NCBI GenBank assembly: GCA_016872115.1
Contig: VHBC01000001.1
Location: forward strand, 1-64,000
Origin: Sphingomonadales bacterium
Lineage (GTDB): Bacteria > Bacteroidota > Bacteroidia > Flavobacteriales_D > Crocinitomicaceae
Direction of reading: 5' to 3'
DNA length: 64,000 bases
The translations under genes and the position numbers were made by a program. Positions 42,741 through 51,628 of the stretch are shown here, piece by piece (position 1 is the first letter of the stretch; each line of letters opens with the position of its first letter). Below the pieces are notes generated by a model, which did no database searches, was not told where the DNA came from, and was given only the letters and a program-made list of their open reading frames with translations.

Positions 42741-45700
42741 TTATTGAAGTATTATGACTTTAGCACCACCATATTCTTCAACCCGAATTAGATACTGCCC
42801 CGAAGACTGCCCCCTCATGTCAAACTCATTTACCTTTGCGTTGAATCGACCCGACATTACTTGTCTACCGGTAATATCATCCATAATCCATAGTTTACCG
42901 ATCATGGCATCTGGAATTTTGGCATACACGAGCCCTTGACTAGGAAGGGGATAAATAATCATATTGTGGAGCAATAATTCTACCAAGCCTGATCCCGAAC
43001 AGTCCACTACCGATAAATTTAAAGTAGTAATGAGCTCACATCCCCAAGCATTGGTCGATGTGTCAATGTACAAACCTGGCTGAGTAAGAATTGTATCAGC
43101 AAATGCTAAGCTGTCTCCGTCGCAAATAGTGTCATAAATGGTGCTTGTGGAATTTGAATCAACAGTCAATATGGTTATAATCGTGCTATCACAACCGAAC
43201 ACTGTAAGTAAGTTGTCTGTGTAAGTTCCACCCATAGTGTAAACGCTATTGCCCACCGTGAAAGACTCCCCATCACAAATGCTTACCTCCTGTGTGATCG
43301 TTCCGAGGGGTTCAAGGATCACTATGTTTGCATTGGCGGAGTTCGTGCTGCATCCCGATGTTGCTGGTGAATTGGTAACAACACAGTAATAGGTGCCTGC
43401 ACTCGAAGGCGGCGTGTATGACGCATTCGTTGCACCTGATATCGGACCAGAAGCATCATACCACTGATAGTCATAAGTTGAACTCACTCCACCGCTCGCA
43501 GCCACAGAAATAGCAGTAGGTATTGCATCTAAACAAATGGATTGTGAAGCCGGCGCACTTACAATAGGATCTGCAACAACATTGATTGCAGCAATAGCAG
43601 AGCTGACTTGCGAACAGCCTACAGAACCGCTAAATGTCAGTTGACAATAGTAATAGTTGGTACCCGTAGCAGTGGTGAGGGAAGTTGGAAGCGTGTAAGT
43701 AGTACTCGAAGTACCGACAGGAGTTCCGCCCGAGGTACTGTTGGTCGTGTTGCTGTACCATTGATAAGTAGGAGTTCCACTACCGCCAGCAGAGGCAACA
43801 GTAAGTGGGTTAAGCGTACCGCCCGCACAAATATTTTGACTTTGAGGTTGGGTAGTGAAAGTAGGCCCAGGGTTGACAGTAATTGTGGCAACAGCGGAAC
43901 TCACCGAACAGCCCGTAGAGGCAGGATTGATGCTTGCCACGCAGTAATAGTAAAAAGCACCAGTGTTATTGACAGGCGGGGTATATGTAGCAGCTGTTGC
44001 ACCGGTAATCGCTGTTCCACCAGTAGAACTATTTGTAGTATTGCTGAACCATTGGTACGAATAGCTGGAGCTAATACCGCCGCTAGCCGTTACACTCAGC
44101 GAAGCGACCGTACTTGCGTTTTGGCAATAGCTGGCCGTTAGCGGAGCGCTTGCCGTAGGATTAGCAACAACGGTAACGGTTGCATTGGCAGAGTTGGTAC
44201 TACATCCAGATGTTGTTGGAGAATTGGTAACAACACAGTAATAGGTGCCTGTACTCGAAGGCGGCGTGTATGAAGCAGTTGTTGCACCTGATATCGGACC
44301 AGAAGCATCATACCACTGATAGTCATAAGTTGAACTCACTCCACCGCTGGCAGTAACCGAGATAGGTGTAATTGTTCCACCTGTACAAATGGATTGTGAA
44401 GCCGGCGCACTTACAATAGGATCTGCAACAACATTGATTGCAGCAATAGCAGAGCTGACTTGCGAACAGCCTCCAGAGCCGCTAAATGTCAGTTGACAAT
44501 AGTAATAGTTGGTACCTGTAGCAGTGGTGAGGGAAGTTGGAAGCGCGTAAGTAGTACTCGAAGTACCGACAGGAGTGCCGCCCGAGATACTGTTGGTCGT
44601 GTTGCTGTACCATTGATAAGTAGGAGTTCCACTACCGCCAGCAGAGGCAACAGTAAGTGGGTTAAGCGTACCGCCCGCACAAATATTTTGACTTTGAGGT
44701 TGGGTAGTGAAAGTAGGCCCAGGGTTGACAGTAATTGTGGCAACAGCGGAACTCACCGAACAGCCCGTAGAGGCAGGATTGATGCTTGCCACGCAGTAAT
44801 AGTAAAAAGCACCAGTGTTATTGACAGGCGGGGTATATGTAGCAGCTGTTGCACCGGTAATCGCTGTTCCACCAGTAGAGCTATTTGTAGTATTGCTGAA
44901 CCATTGGTACGAATAGCTGGAGCTAATACCGCCGCTAGCTGAAACCGAGATAGGTGTAATTGTTCCACCTGTACAAATGGATTGTGAAGCCGGCGCACTC
45001 ACAATAGGATCTGCAACAACGTTGATTGCAGCAATAGCAGAGCTGACTTGCGAACAGCCTCCAGAGCCGCTAAATGTCAGTTGACAATAGTAATAGTTGG
45101 TACCTGTAGCAGTGGTGAGGGAAGTTGGAAGCGCGTAAGTAGTACTCGAAGTACCGACAGGAGTGCCGCCCGAGATACTGTTGGTCGTGTTGCTGTACCA
45201 TTGATAAGTAGGAGTTCCACTACCGCCAGCAGAGGCAACAGTAAGTGGGTTAAGCGTACCGCCCGCACAAATATTTTGACTTTGAGGTTGGGTAGTGAAA
45301 GTAGGCCCAGGGTTGACAGTAATTGTGGCAACAGCGGAACTCACCGAACAGCCCGTAGAGGCAGGATTGATGCTTGCCACGCAGTAATAGTAAAAAGCAC
45401 CAGTGTTATTGACAGGCGGGGTATATGTAGCAGCTGTTGCACCGGTAATCGCTGTTCCACCAGTAGAACTATTTGTAGTATTGCTGAACCATTGGTACGA
45501 ATAGCTGGAGCTAATACCGCCGCTAGCCGTTACACTCAGCGAAGCGACCGTACTTGCGTTTTGGCAATAGCTGGCCGTTAGCGGAGCGCTTGCCGTAGGA
45601 TTAGCAACAACGGTAACGGTTGCATTGGCAGAGTTGGTACTACATCCAGATGTTGTTGGAGAATTGGTAACAACACAGTAATAGGTGCCTGTACTCGAAG

Positions 45701-48700
45701 GCGGCGTGTATGAAGCAGTTGTTGCACCTGATATCGGACCAGAAGCATCATACCACTGATAGTCATAAGTTGAACTCACTCCACCGCTGGCAGTAACCGA
45801 GATAGGTGTAATTGTTCCACCTGTACAAATGGATTGTGAAGCCGGCGCACTTACAATAGGATCTGCAACAACATTGATTGCAGCAATAGCAGAGCTGACT
45901 TGCGAACAGCCTCCAGAGCCGCTAAATGTCAGTTGACAATAGTAATAGTTGGTACCTGTAGCAGTGGTGAGGGAAGTTGGAAGCGCGTAAGTAGTACTCG
46001 AAGTACCGACAGGAGTGCCGCCCGAGATACTGTTGGTCGTGTTGCTGTACCATTGATAAGTAGGAGTTCCACTACCGCCAGCAGAGGCAACAGTAAGTGG
46101 GTTAAGCGTACCGCCCGCACAAATATTTTGACTTTGAGGTTGGGTAGTGAAAGTAGGCCCAGGGTTGACAGTAATTGTGGCAACAGCGGAACTCACCGAA
46201 CAGCCCGTAGAGGCAGGATTGATGCTTGCCACGCAGTAATAGTAAAAAGCACCAGTGTTATTGACAGGCGGGGTATATGTAGCAGCTGTTGCACCGGTAA
46301 TCGCTGTTCCACCAGTAGAACTATTTGTAGTATTGCTGAACCATTGGTACGAATAGCTGGAGCTAATACCGCCGCTAGCCGTTGCACTCAGCGAAGCGAC
46401 CGTACTTGCATTTTGGCAATAGCTAGCAGTAAGAGGCGCGCTTATGGTTGGGTTTGAAACAACTGTAACGGTTGTACTTTCAGAATCGTTTCCACCCTGA
46501 TTGGAAACGTTTAATGTAATTGTATATGTACCAGGTGAATTATAGCAGACGGAGGCTGAGGAAGTGCCTTGGCCACTCAGTGTTCCTCCGCTTGCGGTCC
46601 ATTGCCAACTGGTTGGATTGTTCGTTGATAAATCGTTTAAAGTGATGCAAGCACCCTCACATATTGAGTTTGCATTGAGGTTAAAAGCAGCGTTCGGTGC
46701 TGAAGGCGGAGGGGGAGTGATGCTGATTGGAAAACACGAAAACTCCGAGGCATTTTGACCAACGACCTGCAAAACGGCTAGAGATTGGGTAATGGGGTTT
46801 GGCGCTGTATAAGTCCAAGTACCATTTGAAGAAGCAGTTACACTACCTATATATTGATAACCCTGACATGAAAATGCCTGATTGAAATAGTATAATTCAA
46901 CGCGAGCACCCGCAGTCGCGTTTCCTGTGACGGTATATGGTAAGGTAGCAGAAATAACCGTAGGCGGTTGAACGTTTCCATTTGCCGAACCCGAATTATC
47001 GATTACTTCATTAGCGGTGTTTCCCCAGAATTGATTTCGACTCCATTCATTGTTTTGCCCTGAATTTAATATTGCTTTTTGGCAATAACCAATTTTATTG
47101 GCATAAGCATTCTGCGTCGAACTTCCAACAAGTGCGGTGTTGGCATCTAAACGAATACCTGTGGCAAGATTAGCCGAGGCAATAGGAATCCCACCTGCTT
47201 GACATCCGATGTAATTGCCTTGAATAGTCGCTCCTGAGGTTTCAATGCGAATACCGGTTGCATTGGATCCTCCTGAGATAAAATTGCCGTGGATTAATGA
47301 ATCACCTCCAATTACCGCAGTGGTTCCCATCATATGTATAGCGGGTTCATTTGACGTTGATAACGTGGTAATTCCGTTCGTATTAATTTTATTGCCGCGA
47401 ATAGTAGTTGTACCAGTGCTGCCAGAGGTTACTTCAATGGCTCGACGATTACTCGCTGCCACCACCACATTACCTTCACCGAGCGTTGCGTCTCCGCCAA
47501 TTTGGCAGTTGTTGCATTGATTGAATTGAATAGATGAACTTGTAAAATGCGACAATCCCGAAACCATTGAAGTATTTGTACCAATGTAGTTCCCTTGAAT
47601 AGTGACATAATCGCAATTATTATTCAATTCAATACCTTGATCTTTTGAGCAATTATAAATTTGGTTATTGAGAATTTGTGTATTATCCACGTAACGAAAC
47701 ATAATGCCCCTTCCGTGGTAATTAGAGATGACATTAGATACTATTTTAGCGTTATTGTAGTTGTTTGCCCATCCGCCTATCTCTATGACTTGATCGACAT
47801 TGTAGGTATTTATTCCGTTTCCTTGTAGGGTATTGTTTTGTATCACAATTCCGCCATAATTGTTACCGCTGTTCGATTCTATATATATCGTGTGTTGACC
47901 ACGGCAATTGTTGATTACATTATTATATACCGAATCTCTATTCGCAGATGTTCCATTGGAATTAATAATTTCAATGAATTTTGAAAAACTACTGTTTAAG
48001 GTGTTGTTTCGAATCGAAAATATCGCCGTGTGGTTGGTATACGATGATATGACATGTTCACCTTTATTCATGCCGCACGGTGTAGGTGAACAAATAGAGC
48101 TATCTCCATAACCTACATGATTAAACGTGTTATTGTATATAGAAATTTTCCCTGAAGTCCCTCCGTTTGCAGAACTATTAAATTCTATCACTTTGCGCGC
48201 AACATTGCTGATGGTGCAATTTGATAATTGAACCAAACTACCGCTGTTGACCTCAAAGGCGCGCTGAGAATCACCGTTATTGTACCAGAAATTTTCAACT
48301 GTGCATAAATTCACTTTGACATTTGTTCCACCTTGAACTCTGACTAAATTCTTATCCTGTAAGTAAGCTCGGCATTGAGTCACCAATAAATTACTTCCTC
48401 CATTCACACGAATCGAGGCATCGCCGTTCCCGTTGAAATTATTTGTGAATGCAAGACCTTTAATTTGATTATTGTTTCCGCTTTGTATTTGGATGCAATC
48501 ATCAATGCCTTGCCAAACCAACGTCACCATTGAATTTGGATAAGAGAATCCAGGTGCAGTTGTACCATCCACCGTTGTATTCCCATGAGTAAGGGAAGGT
48601 AGATCTGACAAAAGGGTAATAAAACTGTTCGCTGAAATCGTAAAATTGATTACTGGAGTAGTTCCACTGGCACAAGCATTAGCTGTTAGAATAGCTTGTC

Positions 48701-48809
48701 GAAAAGAACCGGGCCCAGAATCTGCGGTGGTGCTCACGGTAACTGTACATTGTCCGAAATAAAAAAAAGCATTCAGAATAAAAAGAAAGGTGGTTATTTT
48801 GGTGCACAT
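42741..48809 (-). CDS. Giant T9SS cargo: right-handed beta-helix, PKD domain, 11 Ig-like repeats, type A sorting domain
   Basis: 2022 residues. Signal peptide about 1-21. Residues about 22-600 are an Asn-rich parallel beta-helix/pectin-lyase-like region (short rungs such as IRNNTLNSSF, VIQNNTLQGNGI, TIQGNYIGCQ). Then an Ig/Big-like segment (VTGNATAGARVELYYF), a PKD domain (about 690-785), eleven Ig-like repeats (about 786-1831), two GCD-type repeats (ICDGESFTVG, ICDGDSLAFADT) and a C-terminal T9SS type A domain (IIYPLPSQGLVYAKI, GQYLIRVEEYGG). It should be a long surface-exposed rod or adhesin, possibly carbohydrate-interacting; no catalytic residues are evident. Confidence 0.88.
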   Translation of the reverse strand: MCTKITTFLFILNAFFYFGQCTVTVSTTADSGPGSFRQAILTANACASGTTPVINFTISANSFITLLSDLPSLTHGNTTVDGTTAPGFSYPNSMVTLVWQGIDDCIQIQSGNNNQIKGLAFTNNFNGNGDASIRVNGGSNLLVTQCRAYLQDKNLVRVQGGTNVKVNLCTVENFWYNNGDSQRAFEVNSGSLVQLSNCTISNVARKVIEFNSSANGGTSGKISIYNNTFNHVGYGDSSICSPTPCGMNKGEHVISSYTNHTAIFSIRNNTLNSSFSKFIEIINSNGTSANRDSVYNNVINNCRGQHTIYIESNSGNNYGGIVIQNNTLQGNGINTYNVDQVIEIGGWANNYNNAKIVSNVISNYHGRGIMFRYVDNTQILNNQIYNCSKDQGIELNNNCDYVTIQGNYIGTNTSMVSGLSHFTSSSIQFNQCNNCQIGGDATLGEGNVVVAASNRRAIEVTSGSTGTTTIRGNKINTNGITTLSTSNEPAIHMMGTTAVIGGDSLIHGNFISGGSNATGIRIETSGATIQGNYIGCQAGGIPIASANLATGIRLDANTALVGSSTQNAYANKIGYCQKAILNSGQNNEWSRNQFWGNTANEVIDNSGSANGNVQPPTVISATLPYTVTGNATAGARVELYYFNQAFSCQGYQYIGSVTASSNGTWTYTAPNPITQSLAVLQVVGQNASEFSCFPISITPPPPSAPNAAFNLNANSICEGACITLNDLSTNNPTSWQWTASGGTLSGQGTSSASVCYNSPGTYTITLNVSNQGGNDSESTTVTVVSNPTISAPLTASYCQNASTVASLSATASGGISSSYSYQWFSNTTNSSTGGTAITGATAATYTPPVNNTGAFYYYCVASINPASTGCSVSSAVATITVNPGPTFTTQPQSQNICAGGTLNPLTVASAGGSGTPTYQWYSNTTNSISGGTPVGTSSTTYALPTSLTTATGTNYYYCQLTFSGSGGCSQVSSAIAAINVVADPIVSAPASQSICTGGTITPISVTASGGVSSTYDYQWYDASGPISGATTASYTPPSSTGTYYCVVTNSPTTSGCSTNSANATVTVVANPTASAPLTASYCQNASTVASLSVTASGGISSSYSYQWFSNTTNSSTGGTAITGATAATYTPPVNNTGAFYYYCVASINPASTGCSVSSAVATITVNPGPTFTTQPQSQNICAGGTLNPLTVASAGGSGTPTYQWYSNTTNSISGGTPVGTSSTTYALPTSLTTATGTNYYYCQLTFSGSGGCSQVSSAIAAINVVADPIVSAPASQSICTGGTITPISVSASGGISSSYSYQWFSNTTNSSTGGTAITGATAATYTPPVNNTGAFYYYCVASINPASTGCSVSSAVATITVNPGPTFTTQPQSQNICAGGTLNPLTVASAGGSGTPTYQWYSNTTNSISGGTPVGTSSTTYALPTSLTTATGTNYYYCQLTFSGSGGCSQVSSAIAAINVVADPIVSAPASQSICTGGTITPISVTASGGVSSTYDYQWYDASGPISGATTASYTPPSSTGTYYCVVTNSPTTSGCSTNSANATVTVVANPTASAPLTASYCQNASTVASLSVTASGGISSSYSYQWFSNTTNSSTGGTAITGATAATYTPPVNNTGAFYYYCVASINPASTGCSVSSAVATITVNPGPTFTTQPQSQNICAGGTLNPLTVASAGGSGTPTYQWYSNTTNSTSGGTPVGTSSTTYTLPTSLTTATGTNYYYCQLTFSGSVGCSQVSSAIAAINVVADPIVSAPASQSICLDAIPTAISVAASGGVSSTYDYQWYDASGPISGATNASYTPPSSAGTYYCVVTNSPATSGCSTNSANANIVILEPLGTITQEVSICDGESFTVGNSVYTMGGTYTDNLLTVFGCDSTIITILTVDSNSTSTIYDTICDGDSLAFADTILTQPGLYIDTSTNAWGCELITTLNLSVVDCSGSGLVELLLHNMIIYPLPSQGLVYAKIPDAMIGKLWIMDDITGRQVMSGRFNAKVNEFDMRGQSSGQYLIRVEEYGGAKVIILQ
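43315..46454 (-). repeat. Tandem array of 11 Ig-like domain repeats, near-identical in DNA
   Basis: Three domain types alternate. In protein order they are C A B C A (B/C) A B C A B, where A begins PTFTTQPQSQNICAGGT, B begins DPIVSAPASQSICTGGT and C begins NPTASAPLTASYCQNAS. The recurring DNA block TGCGAACAGCCTCCAGAGCC (or one-base variants) marks the A units near 43612, 44462, 45050 and 45902: spacings of about 850, 588 and 852 nt. The short spacing is where one domain has been lost by fusion of B with C. Antisense ORFs of 160-185 codons here are by-products of the repeats. Confidence 0.93.
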
Positions 48810-48995
48810 GGTTTAGAAATATTCGTTTTCAAAAAATCTTGTACAATTAACAAAAAAAAATCAAAAAACAATTAAAATTTCAATGAAATTTTTTCGTGTT
48901 GAATGTATCTTAAATCAATATTCCTATCCGAAAAAAAAAAATATCTCAATTATGATTTGAATAAATGAAAAGTACTGCAATCGCATGGCTTTTTT

Positions 48996-49003
48996 TATTT
49001 TCG
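48996..49003 (+). promoter_or_regulatory. -7-like box TATTTTCG, 4 nt from the MBL-like gene start
   Basis: One mismatch to TAnnTTTG, separated by TATT from the ATG at 49008. The rest of the 198-nt spacer from 48810 is A/T-rich with several A runs and no recognisable gene. Confidence 0.4.
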
Positions 49004-49007
49004 TATT

Positions 49008-49709
49008 ATGCAACTTTCCAAACTCAACGACGATAGTTCTTGGATGTTTCATTTCGATGAGCTCCGTGTAATCGTCGATCCCTGGTTTAGTGCCTCACAG
49101 GTCGATTTTCATCCACTTTTTAGTAGGCAGTTTCACAAAGGCCCGCAGCCAAATATTGAAACCATTCAACAACCCAATTACATTTTTATATCGCATCCGT
49201 TTACCGATCATTGCAATAAAGAAACCCTTTTACAATTTGATAAAAATATTCCTTTGATTGCGTTGCCGAGCATCTTGACGAAAATTACAAAATGGAATCA
49301 TTTTCGGAAGTTAATGACATTAGAAGAAGCTCCGTTTGCTATACAAGTTTTACAAACTAAAAACGCGCTGGTACACAAAGCATATTTGATAGAAAGCGTA
49401 CAAGAGAAGATTGTCTATGCACCACACGGAGCTGTGCTCAAGAAAAATGTGGATCTTCAAGTTGATGCCGTGATTTCTACTACGCTTCAGTATCAATTGC
49501 CGTTTTATTTGGGAGGTACCATTAACCTCGGATTCAGCCGAGCGCTGCAACTAAAAGAGCAACTTAGCGCTAAGGTTTTAATCGATACGCATAGTGAAGA
49601 TAAAATAGGACAGGGCTTGGTGTCTTTCTTTTCGAAAAGAAAGTTTAGTTTGGAGCCAGGTGTTGTGTATTTGAAAATTGGGGAAATATTTGACTTGGAG
49701 CCAAACTAA
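49008..49709 (+). CDS. Metallo-beta-lactamase-fold-like protein
   Basis: 233 residues, no signal peptide. The start MQLSKLNDDSSWMFHFDELRVIVDPWF and IFISHPFTDHCNKETL follow the N-terminal beta-sheet and metal loop of the MBL superfamily (UlaG/YycJ-like). The metal motif HxHxDH is altered: HPFTDH has Phe where the second His is expected. Later DAVISTTLQYQLP and VLIDTHSEDK correspond to the other ligand regions. It may bind one metal or be inactive; substrate unknown. Confidence 0.65.
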   Translation: MQLSKLNDDSSWMFHFDELRVIVDPWFSASQVDFHPLFSRQFHKGPQPNIETIQQPNYIFISHPFTDHCNKETLLQFDKNIPLIALPSILTKITKWNHFRKLMTLEEAPFAIQVLQTKNALVHKAYLIESVQEKIVYAPHGAVLKKNVDLQVDAVISTTLQYQLPFYLGGTINLGFSRALQLKEQLSAKVLIDTHSEDKIGQGLVSFFSKRKFSLEPGVVYLKIGEIFDLEPN

Positions 49710-49710
49710 T

Positions 49711-50691
49711 TTATGGCTTGAGTACCAACAAGCTGCCATCGGCCATTGTTACATAGAGCTTTCCCTGATTGTATGCCATACTGAGGGCATTTTCCCTAGA
49801 AATTTGCTTCCAGGTTTTACCATCGTCTTTACTCACATCTATTCCGTTAGTGCCACAAGCGTAATAGCACTTGTTTGCATAAAGAACACATGATCGGTAA
49901 CCTGTGGGGCCTTTTTTGGGTGCACTCCAAGTTTTACCGCCGTCCTTTGAGTAAAAACAAGTGTTCTTTTTGTTTTGAGGCTCGAGGTAAGAGCCGCCAA
50001 CAGTCATAATTTCTTTTTCGGTTTTGACCGCCATTGCGTAAGGTCCGCAAGTTGGGCAAGAAGGATAGGGTAGTGCACTTTCTGACCAAGTCACGCCTTG
50101 ATCAGTAGAATGGAAAAACCTTGAAGTGAGGCCTCCCGAAACAAAATAGAATTGCCCGTTCATAATTTGGTTGGTTTGGCCGCTAGCCGCGTAGGCTGCT
50201 TCGCCATTGTTTGCAGTTAGTTGACCTGGCGTGGGTTCCCAATTTAGGCCGTTATCGAAGGAGCGAAAGGTACTGAATTTGCCATTGATCGGGTCTCCGA
50301 GTAGGAATACATTATTACCTTCAGCACATATTCCATCCAAAAAGAGTGGCGCCTTTCTTTCAAAAAGATAAACGACAGAATCCACTTTAAAATTTTTATT
50401 CAACAACAAAATACAGCTAGAATCATGACTTTGCATGGCGATATAGCCAGTTGCAGTTATACAGAGGTCTCTAATTTCTTTGAATTGATCATTTAATTTA
50501 TAGCGTTCTACATCCGTTTGCTTTGGGCCGTATACACGCAGTGCCGCTTCGCTAGAACCGCTAAGGAAAAGTCCATTGGGTAGAGGTATGAGCGCGCGTT
50601 GGTTTTCGGAATTTGTGAATTTGTAACTCCAAAGCTGGAATTGCGCACTTGAATTAAAGGCCAAACATAAACCTAAAAGTAATTTATACAT
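49711..50691 (-). CDS. Secreted BNR-repeat beta-propeller protein
   Basis: 326 residues with a signal peptide (MYKLLLGLCLAFNSSAQ). Several Asp-box (SxDxGxTW) repeats are visible: SFDNGLNWEPTP, STDQGVTWSES, SKDGGKTWSAP, SKDDGKTWKQI, typical of sialidase-like or Ycf48-like propellers. There is no sialidase catalytic set (FRIP, arginine triad) that I can see. It starts 1 nt after the acyltransferase gene stop, so the two share a transcript. Role unknown. Confidence 0.8.
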   Translation of the reverse strand: MYKLLLGLCLAFNSSAQFQLWSYKFTNSENQRALIPLPNGLFLSGSSEAALRVYGPKQTDVERYKLNDQFKEIRDLCITATGYIAMQSHDSSCILLLNKNFKVDSVVYLFERKAPLFLDGICAEGNNVFLLGDPINGKFSTFRSFDNGLNWEPTPGQLTANNGEAAYAASGQTNQIMNGQFYFVSGGLTSRFFHSTDQGVTWSESALPYPSCPTCGPYAMAVKTEKEIMTVGGSYLEPQNKKNTCFYSKDGGKTWSAPKKGPTGYRSCVLYANKCYYACGTNGIDVSKDDGKTWKQISRENALSMAYNQGKLYVTMADGSLLVLKP

Positions 50692-50692
50692 C

Positions 50693-51628
50693 CTAGCGAA
50701 ATTTTTGCTCGAATTTGCGCTGTAGCGTTTGGCTTGTTTGAGCCCAATGAGCTGGTTTTTGGTGCTTCCAGCGCTTGTGAGACCAAAGCCAACGCGCAGG
50801 ATTTTTAAGAATTTGCGCTTCCAGTTTTTGTAAATGAAGCCGCGTTAGTTCTTGGTAAGGTAAAGTCAGTGAGTATTCAACCAATATTTCAAGTTGAACA
50901 CTGTAATAACCTCTTTTATAATTAGATATATCTGCAAAAACTACAATACAATCATATAAATTAGCCATGTATTCTGGCCCAAAAATGACCCCGCTTTCCT
51001 TACCAAGAAAAGGCAGCCATAGGCAATTTTCCGAAGAACTTGGTGCTTGATCAGCCAACACCAAAACTTTAGCATTTTTGTTTGCAAATGCAGTTTGGTA
51101 ATTATTGGCATTTACCACTTTTAAGCCAAAGCGCTCGCGGCGTTGCGTTAGTTTGTTATTCCAAAAAGGATGGCTAAGCGGCATTCCGATTCCATAATTG
51201 TCTTGTTTGAACCAAAGCGCTTGGCTCGTGATGAGCCATTCCCAGTTGTTGTAGTGGCCAGCAACCAATAAAACAGGTTTGTTCAATGTATCGATTTGTT
51301 CTAAAATTTCAGGGTTTTCCAATTGAAAGCGAGCGGCTAGTTCTTTCTCGGAAATAGTCAGGTTTTTAATGGATTCAACGAGGAGGTCAGTGAAAAAACG
51401 GTAAAAATTATTGCGGATTTGCTTTCTTTCTTTGCTTGTTTTCTCTGGAAAGGCGAGAAGTAAGTTGTGGTCTATTACTTTTTTTCGATAAGGTAGAATG
51501 GTGCAAAACAATAGGTGTAAAAAATGTGCAAATCCATATAAGATCCAAAGTGGAAGATAGGACAGTGGTAAAACCAAGCCGTAATAGAGCAAAGCTCCGC
51601 TCAGAAATTGTATTTTTCTTGCCACCAT
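50693..51628 (-). CDS. Lipid A biosynthesis lauroyl/myristoyl-type acyltransferase (LpxL/HtrB family)
   Basis: Adds a secondary acyl chain to lipid A or a related lipid on the inner-membrane face. The 311-residue product has an N-terminal transmembrane segment (LLYYGLVLPLSYLPLWILYG, about 13-32) and the catalytic block AGHYNNWEW, a variant of the HX4(D/E) motif with the histidine and glutamate in place. LVLADQAPSSSENCLWLPFLG and PARWLWSHKRWKHQKP match family motifs III and IV. It overlaps rarA by 28 nt. Confidence 0.88.
   Translation of the reverse strand: MVARKIQFLSGALLYYGLVLPLSYLPLWILYGFAHFLHLLFCTILPYRKKVIDHNLLLAFPEKTSKERKQIRNNFYRFFTDLLVESIKNLTISEKELAARFQLENPEILEQIDTLNKPVLLVAGHYNNWEWLITSQALWFKQDNYGIGMPLSHPFWNNKLTQRRERFGLKVVNANNYQTAFANKNAKVLVLADQAPSSSENCLWLPFLGKESGVIFGPEYMANLYDCIVVFADISNYKRGYYSVQLEILVEYSLTLPYQELTRLHLQKLEAQILKNPARWLWSHKRWKHQKPAHWAQTSQTLQRKFEQKFR

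Noticed and set aside
43315-46454. CRISPR-like or satellite periodicity
   Set aside because: Units are 250-330 nt, stay in one reading frame and encode Ig-like domains; no short direct repeats with unique spacers.
43608-46457. Antisense ORFs of 160-185 codons (43608, 44460, 45048, 45900) that look like a plus-strand gene family
   Set aside because: They are the complement of the Ig-like repeats, Arg/Ser/Thr-rich with no family match, and repeat only because the sense gene repeats.
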